A DNA stretch of 64,000 bases from Mesorhizobium sp. WSM4311 (GTDB lineage Bacteria > Pseudomonadota > Alphaproteobacteria > Rhizobiales > Rhizobiaceae), in NCBI RefSeq assembly GCF_002295115.1, contig NZ_NSFV01000014.1, forward strand, positions 62,001-126,000, in the 5' to 3' direction. The notes beneath the pieces were generated by a model that searched no databases, had not been told where the DNA came from, and saw only the letters and a list, made by a program, of their open reading frames with translations. Position numbers and translations under genes: made by a program. Below, piece after piece: positions 16,346 to 23,505 of the stretch; position 1 is the first letter of the stretch, and each line of letters starts with the position of its first letter.

Positions 16346-17029
16346 TCAGGGAAGAACCGCAGCTATCAGTTTGTAGGCGTTCCCTTGCCACGGCTCTCCT
16401 AAACTAATGCAAAGAGTGGCAGCACCAAGGTCGAAAGCTCCATCCTTGCCTGCTAGATACCGCCTTTCCACAACTGGATCGGTTATGCTCAATAGATATT
16501 CCGCCCCGTTGAACGTGAAAAGGCCCCGTACCCTTCGTTTGCCATTCCCAAATTCGGCGCCTTCCACCCCTACATGCACCTGCAGATTATTTACGGATAT
16601 CAGGCGAAGTGAATATCCGAGCTGATTCGCTTGGGGTTCGGACACCCTATCATGCCGGCCATTGTAGCTGGACGACTGGTTGTTCCAAAGGGGGCCATTC
16701 ACATGATCAATCGCGGCTGCTACCTCTTCGGCGGTCGCGGTACGAATTCTCTTCCAATAATAATCGTCATCTATGACGTGGTTTTCAACCTGGAAGCCGT
16801 GCGGGTTTGGTCGTTTCATAGGAATTGATATTACGTCAAGCAGTTTCGGATCGGCACCATCTTCGAACCGGCGGTCTGTCTCAGACAGTTCGCCGCTCCC
16901 CCTGTCGCTCACGGGGCGAACCCAACCGCCCACACCTTGCTCATTAACTTCCTTTCCAGCAATACACCTCCCAGAAATCTTTCTTGAATTCGCCAGGCAT
17001 ATTATCACTTTCCGATACGCTATCGACAT
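16346..17029 (-). CDS. Dual OB-fold-like (DuOB-type) protein, first gene of DUF488 operon
   Basis: 227 residues, all-beta in character. The start (VIICLANSRKISGRCIAGKE) and then GGWVRPVSDR, DGADPKLLDVISIPM match my memory of proteins annotated with a 'dual OB-containing domain', which often travel with DUF488 genes. OB folds bind nucleic acids or nucleotides, so this subunit may recognise the target. No signal peptide or membrane segment. It leads the operon. An AT-rich upstream region (17030-17331) carries two inverted repeats that could be operators. The function of the system is unknown. Confidence 0.6.
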   Translation of the reverse strand: MSIAYRKVIICLANSRKISGRCIAGKEVNEQGVGGWVRPVSDRGSGELSETDRRFEDGADPKLLDVISIPMKRPNPHGFQVENHVIDDDYYWKRIRTATAEEVAAAIDHVNGPLWNNQSSSYNGRHDRVSEPQANQLGYSLRLISVNNLQVHVGVEGAEFGNGKRRVRGLFTFNGAEYLLSITDPVVERRYLAGKDGAFDLGAATLCISLGEPWQGNAYKLIAAVLP

Positions 17030-17102
17030 TTTACCCCCCTTATCTTTTCTTCTTAGGCCCCCTCATTTCATAATTTATCCGTAATTTTCGCTCTTTAATC
17101 AA

Positions 17103-17167
17103 GCTGTTTCGTATAGGATATTATTGATCTTCTGAAACAGCCCATGAAATCATTCCTATCATGATAG
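17103..17167. promoter_or_regulatory. Two inverted repeats upstream of the dual-OB/DUF488 operon
   Basis: GCTGTTTC (17103-17110) and GAAACAGC (17134-17141) form perfect eight-base arms around a 23-base AT-rich spacer. Fifteen bases on, CTATCATGATAG (17156-17167) is a perfect 12-base palindrome. Both lie 75-140 bases upstream of the start at 17029 in a 302-base gene-free stretch. They could be repressor operators or mark the island edge. No gene is seen in 17030-17331. Confidence 0.35.
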
Positions 17168-17331
17168 TCGGTTGCCGCCACTACGAAGATTTTGTCTTTG
17201 CAGGGCCCATGTTTTGAAGAGAGTGCACTGTATTACTTCCAGCTTGACGACTGTCGCAGATTGACACCGCCCCTCCAAGCCGCAGACATTTCTTGCGATA
17301 CCAGCAGGTATCGTTGTCGCCTTGGGCTCCC

Positions 17332-17481
17332 TCACCGCCTCTTAAAATACTGCACCTCCTTCTCATGCTTCTCCGCCGCCTCGCGCGTGTCAAACGTGCC
17401 CAGATTGCGCCGTTTCCCGGTCCTCTCATCCTTCTTGCGGGAATAAAGCCGGTATTTGCCGTCCTTGAGTTTGCGGATCAT
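17332..17481 (-). CDS. 49-residue basic protein, copy 1 of a duplicated module
   Basis: MIRKLKDGKYRLYSRKKDER...FDTREAAEKHEKEVQYFKRR. It is small and very basic, and nearly identical to the protein at 18469-18618, differing at two positions I can see (Arg/Lys in KDERTGK, last residue Arg/His). Conservation of two copies at protein level argues that it is a real gene. It resembles short rhizobial proteins found next to DUF2934 genes. It lies 14 bases after the DUF2934 gene on the same strand. Function unknown. Confidence 0.7.
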   Translation of the reverse strand: MIRKLKDGKYRLYSRKKDERTGKRRNLGTFDTREAAEKHEKEVQYFKRR

Positions 17482-17495
17482 CTCGCTCTCCCTGA

Positions 17496-17792
17496 TCAGG
17501 ATTTGGCGGCCTTCCTGGCCTTCCGCCCGCGCGCGGCGTGATCGGTGCCAAGGCGGTCGAGCAGTGCCTGCGCGTCGTCGCCCGATATGCCGGTGGGCAT
17601 GGCCAGTTCCTCGACCTCCAGCACGTCGGTGCTGGCGATCTCGCGCGGCAGCGGGTCGTCGGCCGTCAGCGGCAGGGCCGCTTCCCTGTCGATCTCCATC
17701 GCGGCCTGGTGCCAAAGCCGCTCGTGGTCGCCGCCGCCTTCGCGCTGCCAGATGGCGTAGGCGCGGTCACGGATCTCGCGGTCGTCGGTCAT
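17496..17792 (-). CDS. DUF2934 domain protein, copy 1
   Basis: 98 residues. The N-terminal IRDRAYAIWQREGGGDHERLWHQAAMEI is the DUF2934 signature (RAYxIWExEGrPxGxxxxHW). The middle part carries LPREIASTDVLEVEELA and GISGDDAQALLDRLGTD. It is about 75% identical to the protein at 18634-18951. Such small proteins are common in rhizobia and may be stress-related, but no function is established. It is paired with the 49-residue gene downstream. Confidence 0.82.
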   Translation of the reverse strand: MTDDREIRDRAYAIWQREGGGDHERLWHQAAMEIDREAALPLTADDPLPREIASTDVLEVEELAMPTGISGDDAQALLDRLGTDHAARGRKARKAAKS

Positions 17793-17936
17793 TCGTCAAT
17801 CCCCCGCAGGGATGAACGCCGTGCCGGTGCGAACGTAGAACGAAACCCCACGATCGCCTGTCTCGCCCCGTGGAGTTCGAGAACCCACCCATGCTAGCCT
17901 CCATCGAGCCGCGAAGCTCGGGCCAGGGGGCAAGTC

Positions 17937-18434
17937 ATGTTGGATCAATGGACTGATTTCTTCGTCATGGTGGGCGGCGGCGCGGCGGGGCTTGCCGGGT
18001 TGATCTTCGTCGCGATCTCGATCAATCCCGAACGCATTGTCCGCAACACGACGCACAAGAACCGGGCAATCAACATGCTGTCGGGCTTCAGCGCGATTTT
18101 CATGGCATGCAGCCTTGCGCTTCTGGGAGGTCAATACCTTCCGGCACTCGGCCTCGAATGGCTTTTGCTCTGGGGCATAGCAACATTCATCTTCGTCAGA
18201 GGATATGTCGTGGCCATCAAGGCGGGGATGAGCACCATCGGGTTGACCGGGCCGCGGCTGGCGGGCGGAACGATGTGTTACCTGGCCGAAGTTGCAGGCG
18301 CGATCTTGCTTATTCTCGGGCGCGGCGTGGGCCTTTACATCGCGGCCCTCGGAACCATCGTCCTGTTCGCCTTCCTGATTTCAGGCGCATGGCTCCTCAT
18401 CATCGGCATCTACGAAGAGCCGACCAAGGGATGA
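17937..18434 (+). CDS. Small integral membrane protein, unknown function
   Basis: 165 residues with about five hydrophobic segments: FFVMVGGGAAGLAGLIFVAI, MLSGFSAIFMACSLALLGG, WLLLWGIATFIFVRGYVV, MCYLAEVAGAILLILGRGVG, and ALGTIVLFAFLISGAWLLII. The opening MLDQWTDFFVMVGGGAAGLAGLIFVAISIN resembles a family of uncharacterised modulator-like membrane proteins. GGGGGC before the ATG at 17937 serves as ribosome site. It lies on the plus strand between the two copies of the DUF2934 module, so it may have been trapped by the duplication. Confidence 0.72.
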   Translation: MLDQWTDFFVMVGGGAAGLAGLIFVAISINPERIVRNTTHKNRAINMLSGFSAIFMACSLALLGGQYLPALGLEWLLLWGIATFIFVRGYVVAIKAGMSTIGLTGPRLAGGTMCYLAEVAGAILLILGRGVGLYIAALGTIVLFAFLISGAWLLIIGIYEEPTKG

Positions 18435-18468
18435 GATCGACGCCAGGCGCTGCAGAGGCAAGCACCCC

Positions 18469-18618
18469 TCAATGCCGCTTGAAATACTGCACCTCCTTCT
18501 CATGCTTCTCCGCCGCCTCGCGCGTGTCGAACGTCCCCAGGTTCCGCCGCTTGCCGGTCTTCTCATCCTTCTTGCGTGAATAGAGCCGGTATTTGCCGTC
18601 CTTGAGTTTGCGGATCAT
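18469..18618 (-). CDS. 49-residue basic protein, copy 2
   Basis: Nearly identical to the protein at 17332-17481 (RKLKDGKYRLYSRKKDEKTG, ending EVQYFKRH). The DNA is also closely similar, so the duplication is fairly recent. It follows the second DUF2934 gene by 15 bases. Function unknown. Confidence 0.7.
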   Translation of the reverse strand: MIRKLKDGKYRLYSRKKDEKTGKRRNLGTFDTREAAEKHEKEVQYFKRH

Positions 18619-18633
18619 CTCAGCTCTCCCTGA

Positions 18634-18951
18634 TCAGGATTTGGCGCGCTTCCTGGCCTTCAGGTTGCGTGCTGCCTGTTCCAGCGCAGCGCGGTCGGTG
18701 CCCAGGCGGTCGAGCAGCGCTTGCGCCTCGTCGCCGGATATGCCGGTGCGCATGGCCAGTTCCTCGACTTCCAGCACGTCGGTGCTGGCGATCTCGCGCG
18801 GCAGCGCGTCGTCGGCCGTCAGCGGCAGTGCCGCTTCCCTGTCTATCTCGGCCTCGGCCCGGTGCCAATGATGCTCGGGATCGCCGCCGCCTTCACGCTC
18901 CCATATCTGGTATGCGCGCTTCTGGATCTTCTCGTGCCGTTCGTCGCCCAT
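18634..18951 (-). CDS. DUF2934 domain protein, copy 2
   Basis: 105 residues: RAYQIWEREGGGDPEHHWHRAEAEIDRE is the DUF2934 motif. The central LPREIASTDVLEVEELAMRT is identical to copy 1 except for one residue. It has an Ala/Arg/Lys-rich tail (AARNLKARKRAKS) that is longer than in copy 1. A strong ribosome site (AAGGAGG) precedes the ATG. Copy 2 has the better translation signals and may be the ancestral one. Confidence 0.84.
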   Translation of the reverse strand: MGDERHEKIQKRAYQIWEREGGGDPEHHWHRAEAEIDREAALPLTADDALPREIASTDVLEVEELAMRTGISGDEAQALLDRLGTDRAALEQAARNLKARKRAKS

Positions 18952-19066
18952 TGTCGTTCCTCCTTCGTGTCAGGGATGAACGCCGCGGTGATGGGATTGA
19001 TCCAAAAAATTTGCGTGATCGCAGGTCCGAGCGGAATTGCCGGATGGGTGGGAGGGCGCGTGGCGC

Positions 19067-19678
19067 CTATTCGCACTGGCGCCTCGGCCCACCGGAATAG
19101 GGCTGGTAGCTGTTGTCCTCGGGACGGTAGGAGCGGTAGCGGCTGAAGCAGGATTGGACGTGGTCGTCCGAAAGGCCCGCTGTCGCCACCAGCGGCGCGG
19201 CGCCGCCCTCGACATAGCTGACATCGTCGGGCTGCTGCGCGGCCTGGCCGGCGTCGGCACTGGGGTCGAGATAGGGCGAGACGCAGGGGCGCTGCTGTCC
19301 GCTGTAGGACATATAGCTGTTGTCGTCGGGGTTGTAGGAGCGATAGCGGTCTGCGCACCAGCTGAGATGAGCCGCCGGCAGCCTGGCCAGCTGCTCGCCC
19401 GCATCGGGCGCCACCGCACTGGTAATGGTCGGGTCGACCGACTGCACCCTGGCGGCGGCATCGGGCGCGGGAGGCTGCGCGGCGGCCACGCGCTCCAGGC
19501 CCGGCGCGGCCTTGTCCACTGGCAGTGCGTCCTTGGTCCACAGCTGCGAGACGCTGCCGGCGGGCCTGGCCTGATGCACCGGCTTGGCCAGTATCAGCCA
19601 GGCGGCGAAAGCCAGCCCGCTGGCAAAGACCGCAAGGGTGAGGACGAAGCCTGCGACCAGTGCCAGAACCGCTTTCAT
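19067..19678 (-). CDS. Membrane-anchored or secreted protein with two BA14K-like repeats
   Basis: 203 residues from the ATG at 19678, which has AAGGAG at the right distance (a GTG one codon earlier is less likely). A hydrophobic N-terminus (AVLALVAGFVLTLAVFASGLAFAAWLIL) acts as signal or anchor. Two repeats follow: CADRYRSYNPDDNSYMSYSG (about 108-127) and CFSRYRSYRPEDNSYQPYSG (about 177-196), each ending in a Cys. This matches the BA14K/lectin-like repeat (YRSYDPxxxxYxGYDGxxxxC) first known from Brucella. The protein is probably periplasmic or envelope-exposed. The doubling of the repeat is unusual. Confidence 0.78.
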   Translation of the reverse strand: MKAVLALVAGFVLTLAVFASGLAFAAWLILAKPVHQARPAGSVSQLWTKDALPVDKAAPGLERVAAAQPPAPDAAARVQSVDPTITSAVAPDAGEQLARLPAAHLSWCADRYRSYNPDDNSYMSYSGQQRPCVSPYLDPSADAGQAAQQPDDVSYVEGGAAPLVATAGLSDDHVQSCFSRYRSYRPEDNSYQPYSGGPRRQCE

Positions 19679-19761
19679 CACACACTCCTTGAGCCTCCGC
19701 TAATAGAATGCGGGGGATCAGGACTGGTTCCAGCGAGCGCAATACTGACGGCCTTGCTGCC

Positions 19762-20283
19762 TCAAACCGGCAGGTGCACATCCACGGAGAACTGGTTCTC
19801 CACGGCCAGCAAGGCCCTGACCATTTCCTTGTCGCGCTGGCGCTTTTGCAGATACCCGGCCAGCAGCCAGTCCAGCGAGAACCGGCCGGCGCCGACGGCG
19901 GCCAGCACGAACATGCCGCCTGATATGGCGAGGTCCTTTTCGAAATGCAGCAGCTCGTTCTGGCTGGCGAAGTTGACGTGGAACAGCAAGGCCGTGGCCA
20001 GGCAGAACAGGCCGAGCCCGATGCCGCCCAGCCGCGTCAGCAGGCCTGAAGCCACCGAGAGCCCTGCCCCCAGTTGCAGCGCGATGGTGGCGACGAACAG
20101 CGGCAGCCCGACGCCAAGTGCTGCCATCGCCTTGGCGGCACCCTCGAAATGGGTGGCCAGCGTCACGCCCTCATGCAGGAAGATGAAGGACATGAGCAGG
20201 CGGCCGGCAAGCAGTGTCACGTCCCTGATGTGGTATTTCGTGGCGAGGCCGGTGAGCTTCGCGGCGATTTCGTTCGGTGTCAT
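19762..20283 (-). CDS. DoxX family membrane protein
   Basis: 173 residues from the ATG at 20283, with GGAGG seven bases upstream; the longer frame upstream is an artefact of repeats. Four membrane helices are visible: LLAGRLLMSFIFLHEGVTLA, GLPLFVATIALQLGAGLSVA, GIGLGLFCLATALLFHV, and LAISGGMFVLAAVGAGRFSL. Order and the FIFLHEG motif fit DoxX/DoxD-like proteins. The family is linked to redox or quinone functions, but a specific role is not known. Confidence 0.85.
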   Translation of the reverse strand: MTPNEIAAKLTGLATKYHIRDVTLLAGRLLMSFIFLHEGVTLATHFEGAAKAMAALGVGLPLFVATIALQLGAGLSVASGLLTRLGGIGLGLFCLATALLFHVNFASQNELLHFEKDLAISGGMFVLAAVGAGRFSLDWLLAGYLQKRQRDKEMVRALLAVENQFSVDVHLPV

Positions 20284-20819
20284 GGTCAGCCTCCAATTTT
20301 TGAGCGCAGGCAAGCGCCGCCCGCCGTGGGACGCGCGCAAGCACGGCGCCTGACGGGTCTGATCTTCGAAAAGGCCGGAGCCGGCTCGAGGGAGAGGCGC
20401 CGGCTCCGGCAATGGGCGCCAGCCACGAGCGCCCAAACTGGTGGTGGGGGACTGGATCGGTCTGTGCCAGTCCCCAACGCGGGCCGCTTGGCGGCCACCT
20501 CTCCCCCAGTCCGCGACTGACCAGCTCGAGGCTTGATTGCCACGTGGTTCCCCCAATCCGTCGCTGCTTCGCAGCGCCACCTTTCCCCCTCCGGAGGGAA
20601 AGGAAGGGAGCATTGCCGGACGAGCGTTGCCGGCAAAAAGCCTGGCGCCTTTCCTCTACCCCGTCGATCGGGGGGTCCGAAGGACGGGCGAGACCCGTGG
20701 CTCGCCCCGGCAGTGGCTCGGCGAAGCCGAGACGGAGTGGGGGTCGACCGACGCAGCATAAGACAATGCATGGCCAAGCTCATGGCCACGTCCGTGGGGG
20801 AGTTGGAACGGGTCACCGC
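20284..20819. other. Intergenic region of 536 bases with several hairpins and repeats
   Basis: Between the TPR gene and the DoxX gene, both on the minus strand. It holds GCCGGAGCCGG/CCGGCTCCGGC arms (20374-20384, 20400-20410), GGGGACTGG/CCAGTCCCC arms (20447-20455, 20467-20475), a diverged family B repeat (20559-20610), and a GAAGGACGGGCGAGACCCGT element (about 20679-20709) shared with 32306-32337. I see no gene. The mosaic looks like accumulated repeat insertions. Confidence 0.6.
20559..20610 (+). repeat. Intergenic repeat, family B, diverged copy
   Basis: CGTCGCTGCTTCGCAGCG followed by a pyrimidine-rich half (CCACCTTTCCCCCTCCGG) and its purine-rich complement (AGGGAAAGG). It has the same two-part layout as 9109-9153 and 32421-32470, with more differences. 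Confidence 0.6.
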
Positions 20820-21299
20820 TTACTGCGTCACCTTGGTGTCGATGGCCTTCTGCAGGTCGGAAAGCTCCTCGCAGCCGGCGGGGCAGAGTTTCTGCAGCGA
20901 GGCCAGCTGCTCCTTGGCCTTGTTCATGTCGCCGGTCTCGACATAGAGCTCGCCCAGATATTCGCGGGCGGCCTTGTGGTCGGGCTTCAGCTCCAGCGCC
21001 TTGTTGTAGTAGGTCAGCGCGGTGGTGACGTCGCCGGTCTTGCGCAGCGTGAAGCCGAGCAGATTGTAGACGTCGGCCTGCTGGTTGTCCTGCGCGAGGT
21101 CGCGCAGATCGGCCAGCGCGCCCTTGTAATCCTTGGCGGCGATCTTGGCCTGGACGGCGGTGAGGTCGGGCGCATCGGCGCCCTCGATATCATCCACCGC
21201 ATAGGCCGGCATGATCGTTGCAACGGGAACGATGGTCAGCACGGCGATGGCGCCGAGCAGGCCGAACAGGGCGTTTCTGCCCAAAATAAGCTGTTTCAT
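20820..21299 (-). CDS. Exported TPR-repeat protein
   Basis: 159 residues. The signal peptide (ALFGLLGAIAVLTIVPVATI, cleavage likely after MPAYA) is followed by three tetratricopeptide-like helical pairs. They are seen at DYKGALADLRDLAQDN, ADVYNLLGFTLRKTGDVTTA and KAAREYLGELYVETGDMNKA (about 56-135). The C-terminal part has two Cys (LCPAGCEEL). TPR proteins mediate protein-protein contacts; this one would act in the periplasm. It is monocistronic as far as can be seen. Confidence 0.85.
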   Translation of the reverse strand: MKQLILGRNALFGLLGAIAVLTIVPVATIMPAYAVDDIEGADAPDLTAVQAKIAAKDYKGALADLRDLAQDNQQADVYNLLGFTLRKTGDVTTALTYYNKALELKPDHKAAREYLGELYVETGDMNKAKEQLASLQKLCPAGCEELSDLQKAIDTKVTQ

Positions 21300-21475
21300 T
21301 GTCTTTCTCGCTTTGGTTTGTGCGTTAGCGTTGAGAGACCGTTTCGAAATTCGCTTTGGCGAGTCATATGATGGTGGTTTCGAGAACCGGAGCGGAGCGG
21401 ACGTTCGGGTCCGTGAGCACCGGAAGCGCAGAAAACGCCTTCAGATGGCCGCCAGAGTAGAGTTTCCAAACGGTC

Positions 21476-22447
21476 TCAAATCTGAACGGGAGAGAAGCCA
21501 TAGGCACTCCCGTCCTTGACGAAGACGCCGGTGCCGGGGAACGGGAAATGCGACCCGGAAATGCGGATATTGTCCGCGATCACGCGGTCGATGATCTTGT
21601 GGCGCGTGGCAATCGCGGTCGGCCCATCCTGGTCGTAGGCGCCCTGCCATTCCGGATGCGGCGCCAGCAGGGCCGGCACATACATGGTGTCGGCCGAGAT
21701 CATCAGCTGCTCCTTGCCGGAATTGGCGAGGTACACCGAATGTCCCGGCGTATGGCCAGGGGCGGCGACGATCTGGATGCCCGGCGCCACTTCCGCGCCG
21801 TCCTGAACCAGCTTCCAGTTCTTCCATTTCGGGAAGTTTTCGGCGATGCGCTTGCCCGCCGGCTTGCGGCCCTCCGGCAGCTTGGCCAGCCGGCTCGGGT
21901 CGGTCCACCAATTGTATTCGGTGGCGTTGACGATCAGCTCGGCATTGGGGAACACCGGCGTGTTGGTGCCCTTCTCCATCAGGCCCCAGACATGGTCGGG
22001 GTGGAAATGCGAGATCATGATGGTGTCGATCGCCTTGTAGTCGATGCCGGCGGCGGCCATGTTGGCCGGCAGGTGCGTGGCATTGGCCTGCCACTGGCCG
22101 ACGCCCGAGCCCGCATCCATCATGATCAGCTTGCCGCCCATCTTCAGCACGACGACGGTGAGCGGGATGGGCATGAACTCGGTGGTCAGCCCCGCCTTGG
22201 CAAGCGCCGCCTTGGTGTCTTCGACCGAGACATCCTTGATGAAGGCCGGGTCGTGCGGCTTCTTCCAGATGCCGTCGTAGATGGCGGTGACCTCGATGTC
22301 GCCGACCGTGTATTTGTAGAAGCCGACGGTCGGCTCGACCGGCGTCTGCGCGAAAGCGGGGTGGGTGAATTCGAGCTTGGCGGCAAGGCCGAAAGCGGCA
22401 GCGGCGGCGGCGGATTGAAGCACTGTGCGGCGTGTCATGGTGAACAT
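21476..22447 (-). CDS. Tat-exported metallo-beta-lactamase-fold hydrolase
   Basis: 323 residues from the ATG at 22447, preceded by AGGAGA. A twin-arginine signal (TRRTVLQSAAAAAAFGLAAK, cleavage after HPAFA) shows export of a folded, metal-loaded enzyme. The fold's hallmark HFHPDHVWG (about 143-151) supplies zinc ligands. Further ligands are in APGHTPGHS and SGSHFPFPG. DAGSGVG upstream is the usual strand after VVLKMGGKLIMM. The family includes quorum-quenching lactonases and other hydrolases; the substrate cannot be read from the sequence. The longer frame upstream of 22447 is not translated. Confidence 0.9.
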   Translation of the reverse strand: MFTMTRRTVLQSAAAAAAFGLAAKLEFTHPAFAQTPVEPTVGFYKYTVGDIEVTAIYDGIWKKPHDPAFIKDVSVEDTKAALAKAGLTTEFMPIPLTVVVLKMGGKLIMMDAGSGVGQWQANATHLPANMAAAGIDYKAIDTIMISHFHPDHVWGLMEKGTNTPVFPNAELIVNATEYNWWTDPSRLAKLPEGRKPAGKRIAENFPKWKNWKLVQDGAEVAPGIQIVAAPGHTPGHSVYLANSGKEQLMISADTMYVPALLAPHPEWQGAYDQDGPTAIATRHKIIDRVIADNIRISGSHFPFPGTGVFVKDGSAYGFSPVQI

Positions 22448-22559
22448 TGTGGTCTCCTGGGTTGTTGTGGCGGAAGGGCGACGGAGGGCCACGCCACATG
22501 GCCCTCCGTCCTGATCGCGGGCTGGGTCAGGACCCTCGAGAGCGGTCCGGACCCAGAAC

Positions 22560-22781
22560 TCAGTTGCCCCAGATGCCCTGGCCTGGTTCGTCCGCGTCAG
22601 ATTTCGTTGTCGCCTGGACACCGTGCCGGACCATGTCGGCCTTGCGGATCGAGGCGGTGTGGGTGTTGTCGACCATGGCGGCCGTCTGGTTGGCGGTGCG
22701 GTCGCCAAAATGATCGCTGCCGGCAAAGACGCCCGTGGTGGCCACGAGGATGGCGGCGGCGGTGAGAGCGAGGGTTTTCAT
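22560..22781 (-). CDS. DUF680-type small secreted protein
   Basis: 73 residues: signal peptide MKTLALTAAAILVATTGVFA then GSDHFGDRTANQTA. The GSDHFG motif straight after cleavage and the size match DUF680 proteins, known almost only from Mesorhizobium. It is paired with a second member 53 bases upstream. Function unknown; periplasmic or secreted. Confidence 0.8.
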   Translation of the reverse strand: MKTLALTAAAILVATTGVFAGSDHFGDRTANQTAAMVDNTHTASIRKADMVRHGVQATTKSDADEPGQGIWGN

Positions 22782-22834
22782 GTCGGTGCTTCCTGTTTGT
22801 GAGGTTTGAGAAGGGGTTCGAAGATCGGGGGCGC

Positions 22835-23083
22835 TCAGCGGCCCCAGAGACCCTCGTCGTTGTGCCGGTTGATGATGTCCTGGACCGAACCTTGGCTCGG
22901 CCCGGTCGTCACCTTGGTGTCGACGCCGGCCGGGTGCGCAGTGTAGGGGATCGAGGCGGTGGCATTGGTGTCGACGGAAGCGACAGGCTGATTGACAGTG
23001 TCGGCGCCGAAATGGTCGCTGCCGGCAAAGGCGGCACTCGAGGCAAGCAACATCGCGGCCACGCTGAGAGCGAGCTTGGTCAT
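22835..23083 (-). CDS. DUF680-type small secreted protein
   Basis: 82 residues: signal peptide TKLALSVAAMLLASSAAFA, then GSDHFGADTVNQPVAS, and a C-terminal GLWGR similar to GIWGN in its neighbour. The two genes are tandem paralogues on the minus strand. A ribosome site (AAGGAT) precedes the ATG. Function unknown. Confidence 0.8.
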   Translation of the reverse strand: MTKLALSVAAMLLASSAAFAGSDHFGADTVNQPVASVDTNATASIPYTAHPAGVDTKVTTGPSQGSVQDIINRHNDEGLWGR

Positions 23084-23505
23084 GTTCGTAAATCCTTGTT
23101 TCGTTTCTTCGCGTCGCGGACCGGATTGGCCCCGCTGAAGGGAAGACCCGGCAAGCCGGTGCTTTATTCCCGGGGGTGGTGAGATTTTTTTGAGAGGCGG
23201 GGATTCAAGGGGCGCGGCCAGACAGGATCTGGGTGAAAGGCGGCGGCATCACCTCCGGAAAAGACCTTCAAGGGCAAGGCAGGAGGAGCGCTCAGACACA
23301 ATTCAGAAACAAGTTTCAACAATTCGGAAAAACTGGCGAAAAGATCGGATGGCATAACCATCCCGCGGGGGACTGTGGGGACTTCCTTTTCGGAACTTTC
23401 GGTCCGCCATCGACAAGGGTCAAATTGCAGCAGCGGCACTGCCGAAAATGCCTGCTCGAACGGCGGCATGAACAGCCGGGCGATGCGCGGCCAGGACGAG
23501 AAAGT
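23084..23505. other. Divergent intergenic region, 422 bases, upstream of the Pls-like synthetase
   Basis: It separates the DUF680 pair (minus) from the large synthetase (plus). The synthetase frame is open through part of it (from 23233), but that translation has no domain character and is unlike the protein that follows. A T7 run is at 23185-23191 without a clear hairpin. The promoter should be here; I could not assign one. Confidence 0.35.

Noticed and set aside
20286..20816. Frames reading through the repeat-filled gap between the TPR and DoxX genes
   Set aside because: The translations are made of repeat sequence (PLPEPAPLPRAGS and similar) and lack start signals.
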